Position numbers and translations under genes: made by a program
The notes under the pieces: generated by a model
What the model was told of the DNA's origin: nothing
The model's input: the letters and a program-made list of their open reading frames with translations, nothing else
The model's database searches: none
Shown here: in pieces, positions 27,232 through 36,364 of the stretch
How positions within the stretch are numbered: position 1 is the stretch's first letter
Layout of the letters: every line of letters begins with the position of its first letter
Source of the DNA: an uncultured Clostridia bacterium
GTDB taxonomy: Bacteria > Bacillota > Clostridia > Lachnospirales > CAG-274
Assembly (NCBI GenBank): GCA_947589665.1
Contig: CANQBJ010000002.1
Location: 49,746-113,745 of the forward strand
Direction: 5' to 3'
DNA length: 64,000 nt

Positions 27232-28083
27232 CTAGATGTTGTTTTGCTTTTTGCAGGCAATAACACAGTTATTCATAAGCATTGCTATAGTCATAGGACC
27301 TACACCACCCGGAACGGGAGTTATGTATGCAGCCTTTTCGGAAACCTCTTCAAAGTCCACATCGCCGCAAAGCTTACCGTTTTCAAGACGGTTGATGCCT
27401 ACATCAATAACGGTAACTCCTTCACTTACCATATCGCCTTTTATGAATTTAGGAATACCTACGGCAGCTACAAGTATTTCTGCCTGACGGCATACCTCTG
27501 CAATATCCTTGGTCCTGGAATGACAGGTAGTGACAGTGCCGTTTTCTGAAAGGAGAAGCATACCTACAGGCTTGCCTACAATATTGCTTCTGCCGACTAC
27601 AACACATCGCTTGCCCGTAATATCCACACCGCTCCTCTTTATAAGCTCTATACAGCCTGCCGGAGTACATGCCTTAAGGTCTGCATTGCCTATGCTCAGA
27701 AGCCCTACATTATATGGATGAAAGCCGTCTACGTCCTTTTCGGGAAGTATTCTTAACAGTATTTTGTTTTCATCTATATGCTTCGGCAGAGGAAGCTGCA
27801 CAAGTATACCGTTGCAGTCCTTGTCAGCATTGAGCTTGTCGATAAGAGCCAAAAGCTCCTCCTCTGTCGTGTCCTCCTTAAGCTCATAGCTTAAGGACTT
27901 TATGCCACAGTATTCACAGGCTCTTTTCTTATTCCTTACATATACCTGACTTGCTGGGTCCTCGCCTACAAGCACAACTGCAAGACAGGGTTCAATACCC
28001 TTTGCCTTAAGCTCATCTGCCTTTGCCTTTACCTCGTCCTTTATCTCTGTTGAAATAAGCTTTCCGTCTATGATATTAGCCAT
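27232..28083 (-). CDS. folD: Bifunctional methylene-THF dehydrogenase / methenyl-THF cyclohydrolase
   Basis: The 283-residue FolD oxidises 5,10-methylene-THF and hydrolyses methenyl-THF to 10-formyl-THF. Key features are YVRNKKRACE with the catalytic lysine, GILVQLPLPKHID, KDVDGFHPYNVG and GRSNIVGKPVGMLL. With Fhs it links formate to the one-carbon folate pool. The SD is AGAGGTG. It is 12 nt downstream of the lipoprotein gene and 9 nt upstream of nadC. Confidence 0.97.
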   Translation of the reverse strand: MANIIDGKLISTEIKDEVKAKADELKAKGIEPCLAVVLVGEDPASQVYVRNKKRACEYCGIKSLSYELKEDTTEEELLALIDKLNADKDCNGILVQLPLPKHIDENKILLRILPEKDVDGFHPYNVGLLSIGNADLKACTPAGCIELIKRSGVDITGKRCVVVGRSNIVGKPVGMLLLSENGTVTTCHSRTKDIAEVCRQAEILVAAVGIPKFIKGDMVSEGVTVIDVGINRLENGKLCGDVDFEEVSEKAAYITPVPGGVGPMTIAMLMNNCVIACKKQNNI

Positions 28084-28095
28084 TTAACACACCTC

Positions 28096-29022
28096 TTATA
28101 ATTCCTTGTTCACTACATTCAGGTTTCCTTCATCATCCTTGACAAGATAGTATATCCTATTGTCCGCAATATTTATATATACACCGTTCTCGTCAGATAC
28201 CTCCTTGGTATCCTTTCCGTCCGTATTGCAGCAGTATATCCTGTTGTCCTCAAGGTTTTTATAGTAAATTTTGCCGTCTGCAATATTTATATCGGCACAG
28301 GGTATTTCCAGGACAGTCTCGATACTGCCTGATGAAACATCTGTCTTATACAGGAAATCGTCACCGTTCTGATTGTTCTGCGCCTTTGCATTTGTATAGT
28401 AGAGAGCGCCGTCATCGTAATTCAGATAAGCCGCATAGTGTTCTTCATCGAGGGTCTTTTTATTATTTCCCTCAAGGTCTGTTTCCACTATGTTGTTATT
28501 ATCCGCATAGTCGATATAATACAGCTTATCTCCCGCTATAACGGGATAATAGCATATGCTGTTTACTATCTTTACACAATTTGTGCCGTCTGTATTGGCT
28601 TTGTATATATTCTGATTGTCACTGTAGTTTACAAAGTATATACTGTCCTTATAAACCGTCATATAATATGCGGTGCTGTCTATTATCTTTTTATTGTCAC
28701 TGCCGTCAAGCTTCATTCTGTACACCTTGAAATTGTCATTTTCATTTACATAGTATACATAATCGCCCATAACATTTATGAAGTAGCTGGGGTCTGAATT
28801 GAGCTTTACAGGCTCTCCGCCCTTTTCTGACTTGTATATGGAATACCCGTCGTCATTATTCTGATAGTACAGGCTTCCCTCTTTCTCACACACGCTGCCC
28901 AGATTGGTAATATTTCCGTCTGTATTGCCGTAATCGGCAGGAGAAGAATTTGAGCCTTTGGAACAGCCTGTCACAGCTATGGCTGAAATAAGGAAAACAG
29001 CGGTCAACTTTGATAATTTCAT
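28096..29022 (-). CDS. Secreted lipoprotein with DUF5050-like beta-propeller repeats
   Basis: The 308-residue protein has a lipoprotein signal (lipobox VTGC) and then repeats of about 42 residues with the pattern DxxYYxNxxDNxxIYxxxxDGTN, as in DUF5050 propellers. It should sit on the outer membrane face; no binding partner is known. A GTG nine bases upstream belongs to the AGAGGTG ribosome site, so the ATG at 29022 is chosen. It lies between fhs and folD, an odd place for a surface lipoprotein. The KDDEGNLNVVNKEL terminus has no anchor. Confidence 0.85.
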   Translation of the reverse strand: MKLSKLTAVFLISAIAVTGCSKGSNSSPADYGNTDGNITNLGSVCEKEGSLYYQNNDDGYSIYKSEKGGEPVKLNSDPSYFINVMGDYVYYVNENDNFKVYRMKLDGSDNKKIIDSTAYYMTVYKDSIYFVNYSDNQNIYKANTDGTNCVKIVNSICYYPVIAGDKLYYIDYADNNNIVETDLEGNNKKTLDEEHYAAYLNYDDGALYYTNAKAQNNQNGDDFLYKTDVSSGSIETVLEIPCADINIADGKIYYKNLEDNRIYCCNTDGKDTKEVSDENGVYINIADNRIYYLVKDDEGNLNVVNKEL

Positions 29023-29040
29023 AATAAGCACCTCTTATTT

Positions 29041-30708
29041 TTAGAATAAACCTGTTATATTTCCATTGTCGTCAACATCAATATTCTCTGCCGCAGGTAC
29101 CTTGGGAAGTCCCGGCATTGTCATAATATTGCCTGTAATGGCAACTATAAAGCCTGCGCCTGCGCTTAAGCGTATTTCCCTTACAGTAAGGGTAAAGCCT
29201 TCTGGTCTGCCTAAAAGAGCAGGATTGTCGCTTAATGAATATTGTGTCTTTGCTATACATACAGGTAGTTTATCCATACCCAAGGCTTCTATTCTCTCTA
29301 TTTCCTTTTTAGCCTTAGGCTCAATAACTACATCGGCTGCGCCGTATATTTCCTTTGCAACCGTATTTATCTTATTGACAATTGTGTCCTTTTCATCATA
29401 TAAAGGCTTGAAGTCAGAACCCTTGGTATTAAGGACCTCCATTACCTTGTTGGCAAGGTCAATACCGCCTTCGCCGCCCTTTTCCCATACCTTGGCAACG
29501 GCAAAGTCGGCGCCCATAGCCTCGCATTGGGTCTTGATATAATCGACCTCGGCATCGCTGTCCGTTATGAAATTATTGAGAGTAACAACTACGGGAACAC
29601 CGTATTTATGTAAGTTTTCAATATGCTTCTGTAAATTTACAAAGCCCTTCTTTACTGCCTCAACATTTTCCTTGTTAAGCTCTGTCTTAGGCACTCCGCC
29701 ATTGTACTTCAATGCTCTTACAGTAGCAACAAGCACAACTGCATCGGGCTTAAGGTTTGCCTTTCTGCACTTTATATCGAAGAATTTCTCAGCGCCTAAG
29801 TCTGCGCCAAAGCCTGCCTCGGTAACGGTAACGTCTGCAATACCCATAGCCATTTTTGTAGCCTTTACAGAATTACAGCCGTGAGCTATATTGGCAAAGG
29901 GACCGCCGTGAATAATAGCGGGAGTATGCTCAAGAGTCTGTACAAGATTAGGCTTGATAGCGTCCTTTAAAAGAGCCGCCATAGCGCCTACTACATTTAA
30001 GTCCTTGGGAGTGACAGGCTTGCCGTCTCTTGTATAAGCGACTACTATTCTGCTTAATTTATCCTTGAGATCACTTATATTTTCTGCAAGACATACAATA
30101 GCCATTATCTCGGATGCAACGGTTATCATAAAGCCGTCCTCTCTTGTAATGCCGTTTATCTTGCCGCCTATTCCCACTACAACATTTCTAAGGACTCTGT
30201 CGTTAAGATCGACTGTCCTCTTCCACACTATGTTGTTTGTATCTATATCAAGAGCGTTGCCCTGATGTATATGGTTGTCTATAACAGAAGATAAAAGATT
30301 GTTGGCAGTAGTCATAGCATGAATATCGCCTGTGAAATGAAGGTTTATATCCTCCATAGGCACCACCTGTGAATATCCGCCGCCTGCTGCGCCGCCCTTT
30401 ATACCCATACAGGGACCAAGAGAGGGTTCTCTTAAGGCTACAAGAGACTTGACGCCTATTTTATTGAGCGCCTGTGAAAGACCTATTGTAACGGTAGTCT
30501 TTCCCTCACCTGCGGGAGTAGGATTGATAGCTGTTACAAGGACAAGCTTGCCTTTTTTATTGCCTGCCTTTTTGAGAACGTCGTCGGAAAGCTTTGCCTT
30601 ATACTTGCCGTAAAGCTCCAAATCATCGGGATCGATGCCAAAGTTCTCCGCAACCTTTGTGATAGGCTCCATTTTACATTCCTGCGCTATCTGGATATCT
30701 GTTTTCAT
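29041..30708 (-). CDS. fhs: Formate-tetrahydrofolate ligase
   Basis: The 555-residue enzyme ligates formate to tetrahydrofolate with ATP. The ATP-binding loop TPAGEGKTT is at 64-72, and [26 protein letters not shown] sequence (split here by length) follows. It also has [15 protein letters not shown]. Length matches family. In Clostridia it serves purine synthesis or the methyl branch of acetogenesis; the carbonyl-branch genes are not in the window. A GGAGGATG site precedes the ATG. The gene is the first of fhs-lipoprotein-folD-nadC-nadA-proC, and its leader is the structured region at 30753-30955. Formate may come from the pyruvate formate-lyase at 44-46.7 kb. Confidence 0.97.
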   Translation of the reverse strand: MKTDIQIAQECKMEPITKVAENFGIDPDDLELYGKYKAKLSDDVLKKAGNKKGKLVLVTAINPTPAGEGKTTVTIGLSQALNKIGVKSLVALREPSLGPCMGIKGGAAGGGYSQVVPMEDINLHFTGDIHAMTTANNLLSSVIDNHIHQGNALDIDTNNIVWKRTVDLNDRVLRNVVVGIGGKINGITREDGFMITVASEIMAIVCLAENISDLKDKLSRIVVAYTRDGKPVTPKDLNVVGAMAALLKDAIKPNLVQTLEHTPAIIHGGPFANIAHGCNSVKATKMAMGIADVTVTEAGFGADLGAEKFFDIKCRKANLKPDAVVLVATVRALKYNGGVPKTELNKENVEAVKKGFVNLQKHIENLHKYGVPVVVTLNNFITDSDAEVDYIKTQCEAMGADFAVAKVWEKGGEGGIDLANKVMEVLNTKGSDFKPLYDEKDTIVNKINTVAKEIYGAADVVIEPKAKKEIERIEALGMDKLPVCIAKTQYSLSDNPALLGRPEGFTLTVREIRLSAGAGFIVAITGNIMTMPGLPKVPAAENIDVDDNGNITGLF

Positions 30709-30752
30709 ATTTTATCATCCTCCATTACAGTAAAAATATATTTACATATTCC

Positions 30753-30955
30753 GCGTGTCGATAAAATCGACACGCTTGAAAGAAATGCTTGCATTTCTTT
30801 CAGATTAATTAAAGTAGGAACCAGCCGTGTTTTCCGCAATTTTGGTGTTTAACACCAAAATTACAGAAAAGTTCCTGTCCTCGGAGGAAGTGAATTCCTC
30901 CTGCGGATTAAAGTCTGCGACGCTTTTTGCAAGCCATTAATCTCGCTGATTCCTA
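30753..30955 (-). ncRNA. Highly structured leader / palindromic element upstream of fhs
   Basis: This fills the 298-bp gap between fhs and ftsK. Perfect hairpins are seen: GCGTGTCGAT/ATCGACACGC (30753-30775), GAAAGAAATGC/GCATTTCTTTC (30778-30801), AATTTTGGTG/CACCAAAATT (about 30838-30862), and GGAGGAA/TTCCTCC (30883-30901). Two distant segments, 30811-30825 and 30945-30959, pair over about 15 bp with two G-T pairs and enclose the last two hairpins. A minus-strand promoter at 30955-30983 would start transcription just at the outer edge, making the element the 5' leader of fhs. It matches no riboswitch I know; a mobile palindromic element is the alternative. Confidence 0.55.
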
Positions 30956-30983
30956 TTTTAAGTTAAATTATCACAATTTTCAA
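30955..30983 (-). promoter_or_regulatory. Probable promoter of the fhs operon
   Basis: On the minus strand TTGAAA (30978-30983), 17-bp spacer, TAAAAT (30955-30960). It lies 250 bp upstream of the fhs ATG, leaving a long leader. Confidence 0.6.
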
Positions 30984-31006
30984 GTAGAACAGAGATTTTT
31001 TACATA

Positions 31007-33745
31007 TTATTCTTCATATCTTCTCTGTCTTTCTTCCCACTCGTACTTGTCCATATATACCTCTCTGCCCTTTGTTCCGCCAAGATCGGGACCTACGATA
31101 CCTCTTTCTTCAAGCTCGTCTATGATCCTGGCTGCCTTGTTGTAGCCTATGCCGAACTTCCTCTGTACCGCACTTATGGATGCCCTCTTTTTAAACACCA
31201 CAAACTTTATTACATCGTCTATCATTTCGGTATCATCATTTGATGAGGCTGACGATGTGTTTTCCGGTGTTGTTGCCTCGGCAACGGAGCGCTCTATTTC
31301 GTCTATTACAGACTGATCGTAATGGCTTTCGTCGGTCTTTATGGACTCAACTATCTTCTCCACCTCTTCATCTGTAACAAAGGCTCCCTGTATTCTTAAA
31401 GGCTTATCGTCAAAGGCTCTGGTCTTAAGGAGCATATCGCCTTTGCCCAGAAGCTTTTCGGCGCCTGTGGAGTCAAGTATTATCTTGGAGTTGACGCCAT
31501 CGGATACCTTAAATGCTATTCTGGAGGGAACATTTGCCTTTATAAGACCTGTTACTACATTTGAATCGGGTCTTTGCGTAGCTATTACAAGATGTATGCC
31601 TGCCGCTCTTGCCAGCTGTGTAAGTCTTACAATAGATGCCTCTACTTCCTTGCCTACAGTCATCATAAGGTCTGCAAGCTCGTCTATTATAATGACTATA
31701 TACGGTAGCTTTTCATCCTCTTCGACCACCTTGTTGTAGCCTACGATATTTCTGACATTCTTAAGCTCCAGAAGGTCATAGCGTCTCATCATTTCCCTTA
31801 TTGCCCAGTTAAGAGCGCCGTTTGCCTTCTGCACATCACTTACAACGGGAATGAGAAGATGCGGTATGCCGTTGTATACATTAAGCTCTACCTTCTTGGG
31901 GTCTATCATTATAAGCTTGACCTCTGCAGGTGTTGCCTTATACAGTATAGAAGTAATAAGCGTATTGATACACACAGACTTACCTGCGCCTGTAGCACCT
32001 GCTATAAGAAGATGTGTCATATCTGCAATATCCGCTACAATTACCGTACCTGTAATGTCCTTGCCTATGCCAAAAGCAAGCTTGCTCTTGAAATCTCTGA
32101 ACTTATCTGTCAGAAGCACCTCACTGAAATATACTGGAGATACGGATTCGTTTCCCAGCTCAATGCCAATTTTACTTGTGCCGGGTATAGGCGCCTCTAT
32201 TCTTACGCTCTTTGCCGCAAGGGCAAGCTCTATATCCTTGTCCAGCTTTGTTATTTTATTAACTGTGATACCCTTCGGCGGTATAAGCTCATATCGTGTA
32301 ACGGCAGGACCTCTGCTTATGTTCACTACCTTTGCATCTACACCGAATACCGAAAGTGTTTCTTCAAGCTTTTTGGACTTGGCAAGCATTTCATCTCTTG
32401 AGCTGCCGCCACCCTTCTTGGGATTTCTGGCAAGAATAGAAGTGCTTGGGAATTTGTACGGCGTCCTGTTAGTGGAATTGTCAAGGTTCCTTACAGTCCT
32501 TGTCTTTTCGGCCTCGATTATCTCAGGTTCATCTCCGCTGCTTTCAGACGTTTTATCAATTTCCTTCTTTTCGGACTTACTTTCAAGCACTATAACATTG
32601 TTTTCCTTTTTGTCCTCCCATGGCGGAGTATCTTCCTCCGGCTCCTCCTGTGACTTTACAGTGTCTGTCTCGGGTATATCGGTATATTCCTCATCATATT
32701 CGTCTTCATCATCTATGTTTATTGTAACAGGTCTGTTTTCGCCTGTCAGCCTGTTGCTTTCCACCCTATCTATAATGTCCGAAAGATCAGGCATGATATT
32801 GTCATTTTCACGGCTTGTCTTATATCTGTTCTTTGCGCTGTTTACTACATCGCTTGCTATATCCACGCCTTCCTCATAGGGTTCTTCCTCATCCGTAAGG
32901 TTAAAGGCAATTACCTTTTCGCGAGCGCTTTTTTTATTACGACCCTTCTTTTTAGTCATTTTATCCATAGGCAGCTGCAGCTGTTCGGATTCGTAATATT
33001 CATCTTCATCATAATATTCATCTTCATCATAGTACTCATCCTCGTCGTCATCGTAGAAATGAGTGCTTCTGTATTCTTCTATATCCGCTCTCACACCGTT
33101 CAGGGTATCTGTTATGTATCTTATGATATCGGATACCGTCTTTCCCGTTGCCATTACAAGAAGAGCAAGAGCAAGTACGAAAAGTATTATGTAAGAGCCT
33201 ATCTTTCCCAAGAACTGATATAGCACACCTCCGAAAAGGGCGCCTACAAGTCCGCCGTTTTTAAGGCTGCCGTTAAAGAAATATTCCGAAATATATTCGG
33301 GAAAGCTTAAGTCTGTAAACCTGTGGGTACAAGTCATAATATGCATAAGACTTATAAAGGCTATAAAAAAGCCAAGAAATAAGAAAAGCTTATATTTATA
33401 ATAGGTCCTCTTCTTATCGAATAATGTCTGTACACTGAATACCAGCAGCACTACGGGAAGCACTACTGCGCCTATGCCGAAAAGATTCTTGAGTAAGGGA
33501 GAAACATATCTTCCTACTATACCTACACTGCCCTGTAAAAAAAGACAGGCGATCATAAGAAGGGATATGCCTATGCAGAATATAGATGTTACCTCGCCCT
33601 GCACAAGCTTCTTTCTCTCCTCCCTAGCCTTAAGCTCCGCCTTCGTAGGCTTTTTTGCCTTAGGTGTGGTTTTTTTGTTATTTGTATTTTTGTTATTTGT
33701 ATTTTTGTTATTATTTTTATTGCTGCTCGCAGCCTTGTTTGCCAT
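31007..33745 (-). CDS. ftsK: DNA translocase FtsK/SpoIIIE
   Basis: The 912-residue protein has a basic Asn/Lys/Thr-rich N-terminus, four membrane helices (about 55-205), a long variable linker (about 220-430) and the RecA-like motor. Walker A GATGAGKS is at 583-590, Walker B reads VIIIDELADLM. The C-terminal gamma winged helix covers the last 65 residues (FKKRASISAVQRKFGIGYNKAARIIDEL), which reads polar DNA sequences. It pumps chromosomal DNA at the division septum. The linker includes near-perfect acidic repeats of the unit YYDEDE. A GGGAGAG site precedes the ATG. Confidence 0.96.
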   Translation of the reverse strand: MANKAASSNKNNNKNTNNKNTNNKKTTPKAKKPTKAELKAREERKKLVQGEVTSIFCIGISLLMIACLFLQGSVGIVGRYVSPLLKNLFGIGAVVLPVVLLVFSVQTLFDKKRTYYKYKLFLFLGFFIAFISLMHIMTCTHRFTDLSFPEYISEYFFNGSLKNGGLVGALFGGVLYQFLGKIGSYIILFVLALALLVMATGKTVSDIIRYITDTLNGVRADIEEYRSTHFYDDDEDEYYDEDEYYDEDEYYESEQLQLPMDKMTKKKGRNKKSAREKVIAFNLTDEEEPYEEGVDIASDVVNSAKNRYKTSRENDNIMPDLSDIIDRVESNRLTGENRPVTINIDDEDEYDEEYTDIPETDTVKSQEEPEEDTPPWEDKKENNVIVLESKSEKKEIDKTSESSGDEPEIIEAEKTRTVRNLDNSTNRTPYKFPSTSILARNPKKGGGSSRDEMLAKSKKLEETLSVFGVDAKVVNISRGPAVTRYELIPPKGITVNKITKLDKDIELALAAKSVRIEAPIPGTSKIGIELGNESVSPVYFSEVLLTDKFRDFKSKLAFGIGKDITGTVIVADIADMTHLLIAGATGAGKSVCINTLITSILYKATPAEVKLIMIDPKKVELNVYNGIPHLLIPVVSDVQKANGALNWAIREMMRRYDLLELKNVRNIVGYNKVVEEDEKLPYIVIIIDELADLMMTVGKEVEASIVRLTQLARAAGIHLVIATQRPDSNVVTGLIKANVPSRIAFKVSDGVNSKIILDSTGAEKLLGKGDMLLKTRAFDDKPLRIQGAFVTDEEVEKIVESIKTDESHYDQSVIDEIERSVAEATTPENTSSASSNDDTEMIDDVIKFVVFKKRASISAVQRKFGIGYNKAARIIDELEERGIVGPDLGGTKGREVYMDKYEWEERQRRYEE

Positions 33746-33779
33746 TTGTAAAACTCTCCCGCTCTTAATTTATCATATC

Positions 33780-33808
33780 ATTATATCACAATTAAGACAA
33801 AACAACAA
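33780..33808 (-). promoter_or_regulatory. Promoter of ftsK
   Basis: On the minus strand TTGTTG (33803-33808), 17-bp spacer, TATAAT (33780-33785), 35 bp upstream of the ftsK start. Confidence 0.65.
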
Positions 33809-33834
33809 CTTTTAACAAAAATGGTAACATAAAT

Positions 33835-33866
33835 GTAATAAAAAAGGGACTGCAAAAAGCAATCCC
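33835..33866 (-). terminator. Terminator after the ribbon-helix-helix gene
   Basis: Read on the minus strand, stem GGGATTGC / GCAGTCCC (one T-G pair) with a TTTTT loop is followed by a T-run (A-run at 33835-33845 on the plus strand). Confidence 0.75.
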
Positions 33867-33869
33867 AAA

Positions 33870-34070
33870 TTAAATGCTGTCCTTTTTATCCTCAGCATTT
33901 ATCACTGTTGTATTCATATCATTCAATGCATACTCTATGCACTGGATCACAATTTTATTGACAGAAAGATTATATTCAGCTGAAAGCTTTTCAAGTCTGT
34001 CTACAACTCTCACAGGAAGCCTAAAAGTTTTATTTGTATATTCGTCATATCCTTTTTTCAGTTCAAACAT
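33870..34070 (-). CDS. Small ribbon-helix-helix type protein
   Basis: The 66-residue protein contains the pattern of an Arc/CopG-type ribbon-helix-helix domain: a short strand NKTFRLPV, then two helices VDRLEKLSAEYN and SVNKIVIQCIEYALN. Such proteins bind DNA as dimers or act as antitoxins. No toxin partner is adjacent: ftsK lies downstream and the dockerin gene is divergent upstream, so it could regulate that cassette (inference). A GGGGGA-type ribosome site precedes the ATG, and a terminator follows. Confidence 0.65.
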   Translation of the reverse strand: MFELKKGYDEYTNKTFRLPVRVVDRLEKLSAEYNLSVNKIVIQCIEYALNDMNTTVINAEDKKDSI

Positions 34071-34186
34071 AATATTCCCCCTTATATCTCTTATTTTTAA
34101 GCAAAAACAATCTTATGTATAATTTTATAATGTATGAATATGCTTAATAAATATTATATATACAAGATAATTACATTATAAATATC

Positions 34187-34215
34187 TTGCATATTTTACT
34201 TCACTGTGTTATAAT
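34187..34215 (+). promoter_or_regulatory. Promoter of the dockerin/cohesin cassette
   Basis: TTGCAT (34187-34192), 17-bp spacer, TATAAT (34210-34215), 40 bp before the first gene. No further promoter or terminator was seen between the three genes. Confidence 0.7.
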
Positions 34216-34255
34216 CAAAATGTTCCATGGAAAATCAATGTAAAGGAGGAGAACA

Positions 34256-36343
34256 ATGAAAAAAATCAAAAAATTAAATAAAAGCGTCGCTTTGCTGCTT
34301 ACGATCATTCTTTTATTTCCATGCATAACAACAAGCTATGCCGAAGAAAAAGAAAGCATATACGAAACAGATAATGTTGTATCGGAAGCTGCTGTTGAAA
34401 TCCCGGAAGAACAGCCGCTTTTCCCCAATGGGACATATCTGGCTGTTGAATCAGATCCATATTATACTTTTGAGGATACAGCAAAGCTCAGAGCAATAGC
34501 TGCTTCAGGCAAAACACCCAAATACAGGGATATACTTTCGGATGATAAAAAGATACTATATGATCTTATAGTAGAAAATATGAAACCCGAAAATATAACC
34601 TATAATTCTTTTGAAGTATATGGCGGCGGTTTCTTTGAAGGATACGCCTTATATTCATTGATAAAAACAAAGGAAAATGGCATACACTTAGAGTCAGATA
34701 ACTGGAGCGTAAAAGATGTGCTGACAGCTATTGAAAACGATTTGCCTGAATTAGCTTGGGCTGACTATCCCTTATATTTCTGTTCAGGCTACTATAATCC
34801 TTCTGACAACATACTTACCTCCATAGAACTGATATTTATAACAGAAAATACGGAAACAACACTGCAAAACATTAATCGCGTTGAAAAATGGGCAAATGAT
34901 ATTGTTTCTCAAGCAAATACTTATTCATCAGCATATGATAAATCCAAATTTGTACATGATGAAATATGCAGGCAAACTAAATATGATTATGATGTCGCAA
35001 ACAGAAATTCATCTCAAGACTATAGCATTGATAGAGATTACTTTTATTCTCACTGTGCTATGGGTATTCCTCTTTCAGGAAAAGCGGTTTGCGAAGGCTA
35101 TGCCAAAACATATAAACTTATATGTGACAAACTAAATATCCCTTGTATATATCAGGCCGGAGATAACTTTATTAAAGGCCAACCGGGGCACGCATGGAAT
35201 CTAATACAGCCTGATAAAGACAAGTGGTATTATGCAGACCTTACTTGGGATGATAACGATAATGGAAGCTATAATTATAATTATTTTCTAAAAGGAAGTT
35301 CTTCTTTTGAACCCAGTCATGATTATTTATATTACAATAACTTTAATCTTGACATAGCTGATGATGACTATAATGTTTCCTCAGAAGCTGATATTGAAAC
35401 GACTACAGGGATAAGTGATGGTTTCGTATATACATTACAAAATAATTCTGCAACCATAATAGGATACAAAGGCAATATCAATAACGGCAATAGATTTGTT
35501 ATACCCTACGAAATGTATGGCACTACAAAGGTTGAAATGGAACCGGGTTTTTATTTTGATATCCCTTGTATATATTCTGTATTCGCTATAGGCGAAAATG
35601 CCTTTAAGGACATGGATTTTGGTATGGAAACAGAAGTAGTAATATCGGAAGGGATAAGACAACTTAAAAACTCAGCCTTTAGCGGAATAAAAGCCAAAAA
35701 CATAAGCTTGCCTAAAACATTAAACAAAATAGGTAATTCTTCAAATGTTTTTACATATGCAGACATAGAAGCAATTAATATAAACAGTGATAATATGGCA
35801 TTCTGTTCTGAAGATGGAGTACTTTTTTCAAAGGATAAAACAATGCTTTATACTTATCCCATAAGGAAGGCATCCAGCAGTTATACCTTGCCCAAAGAAA
35901 CCACTGCCCTTGCTTCCTCAAGCTTTGCCGGCGCAAAAAATCTAAATGATCTTTATATAAATTATCATGATGTATCTATAAAAACAGATACATTTGCCTA
36001 TGATACCATTACTCTTCACGGCTCTTCTGAGTACAAAAATCTTCAGCAGAAAGTAAAGGAAATACAAGAAATGGCTGCTGCAGAAAACACGGACAAATAC
36101 GGAATACTTAAATTTCAGGATATTAATTCAGACAATACGGATGATAAACTATTAAAAGGAGATGTAAACGGCGACGGTGCGGTAAACAGAATAGATTATA
36201 ATATTATAAATAAATTCTTTTCCGGGTGGAGTATCAGCATTGATGACAACTACTTGGATGTAAACAATGATAATACCATAAACAGAATGGATTATAATAT
36301 TTTTATAAAATATTTTGCAGGATGGAGTATAAGTATTAATTAA
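34256..36343 (+). CDS. Secreted transglutaminase-like, BspA-repeat, dockerin protein
   Basis: This 695-residue protein has a signal peptide (1-29, ending TSYA). A transglutaminase-like cysteine protease fold follows, with all three catalytic residues in place: C279 (KAVCEGYA), H312 (GHAWN) and D328 (YYADLTWDD). Next come BspA-like leucine-rich repeats (about 390-590: IGENAFKDM, KNSAFSG, ASSSFAGAKN). The C-terminal dockerin has two calcium-binding half-repeats, DVNGDGAVNRID and DVNNDNTINRMD (about 635-695), each ending in YxGW-like FFSGW or YFAGW. It should bind the cohesin protein two genes downstream. AAAGGAGGA precedes the ATG. A+T content is higher than in flanking genes. Confidence 0.88.
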   Translation: MKKIKKLNKSVALLLTIILLFPCITTSYAEEKESIYETDNVVSEAAVEIPEEQPLFPNGTYLAVESDPYYTFEDTAKLRAIAASGKTPKYRDILSDDKKILYDLIVENMKPENITYNSFEVYGGGFFEGYALYSLIKTKENGIHLESDNWSVKDVLTAIENDLPELAWADYPLYFCSGYYNPSDNILTSIELIFITENTETTLQNINRVEKWANDIVSQANTYSSAYDKSKFVHDEICRQTKYDYDVANRNSSQDYSIDRDYFYSHCAMGIPLSGKAVCEGYAKTYKLICDKLNIPCIYQAGDNFIKGQPGHAWNLIQPDKDKWYYADLTWDDNDNGSYNYNYFLKGSSSFEPSHDYLYYNNFNLDIADDDYNVSSEADIETTTGISDGFVYTLQNNSATIIGYKGNINNGNRFVIPYEMYGTTKVEMEPGFYFDIPCIYSVFAIGENAFKDMDFGMETEVVISEGIRQLKNSAFSGIKAKNISLPKTLNKIGNSSNVFTYADIEAININSDNMAFCSEDGVLFSKDKTMLYTYPIRKASSSYTLPKETTALASSSFAGAKNLNDLYINYHDVSIKTDTFAYDTITLHGSSEYKNLQQKVKEIQEMAAAENTDKYGILKFQDINSDNTDDKLLKGDVNGDGAVNRIDYNIINKFFSGWSISIDDNYLDVNNDNTINRMDYNIFIKYFAGWSISIN

Positions 36344-36364
36344 AAAAGGAAGGGGGTAAATTAT

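Noticed and set aside
30709..31006. THF riboswitch or T-box before fhs
   Set aside because: The hairpins do not contain the conserved THF-riboswitch sequences, and no T-box (TGGNACCGCG-like) sequence was found.
31851..32879. Long open frame on the plus strand opposite ftsK (about 340 residues)
   Set aside because: It lies wholly inside the strongly supported ftsK gene; its translation is Ser/Leu-rich without domains or a ribosome site, as expected from the antisense of acidic/lysine codons.
33000..33060. Tandem short repeat in ftsK as a separate repeat element
   Set aside because: It is an in-frame acidic repeat of the variable FtsK linker, a region that tolerates such expansions.
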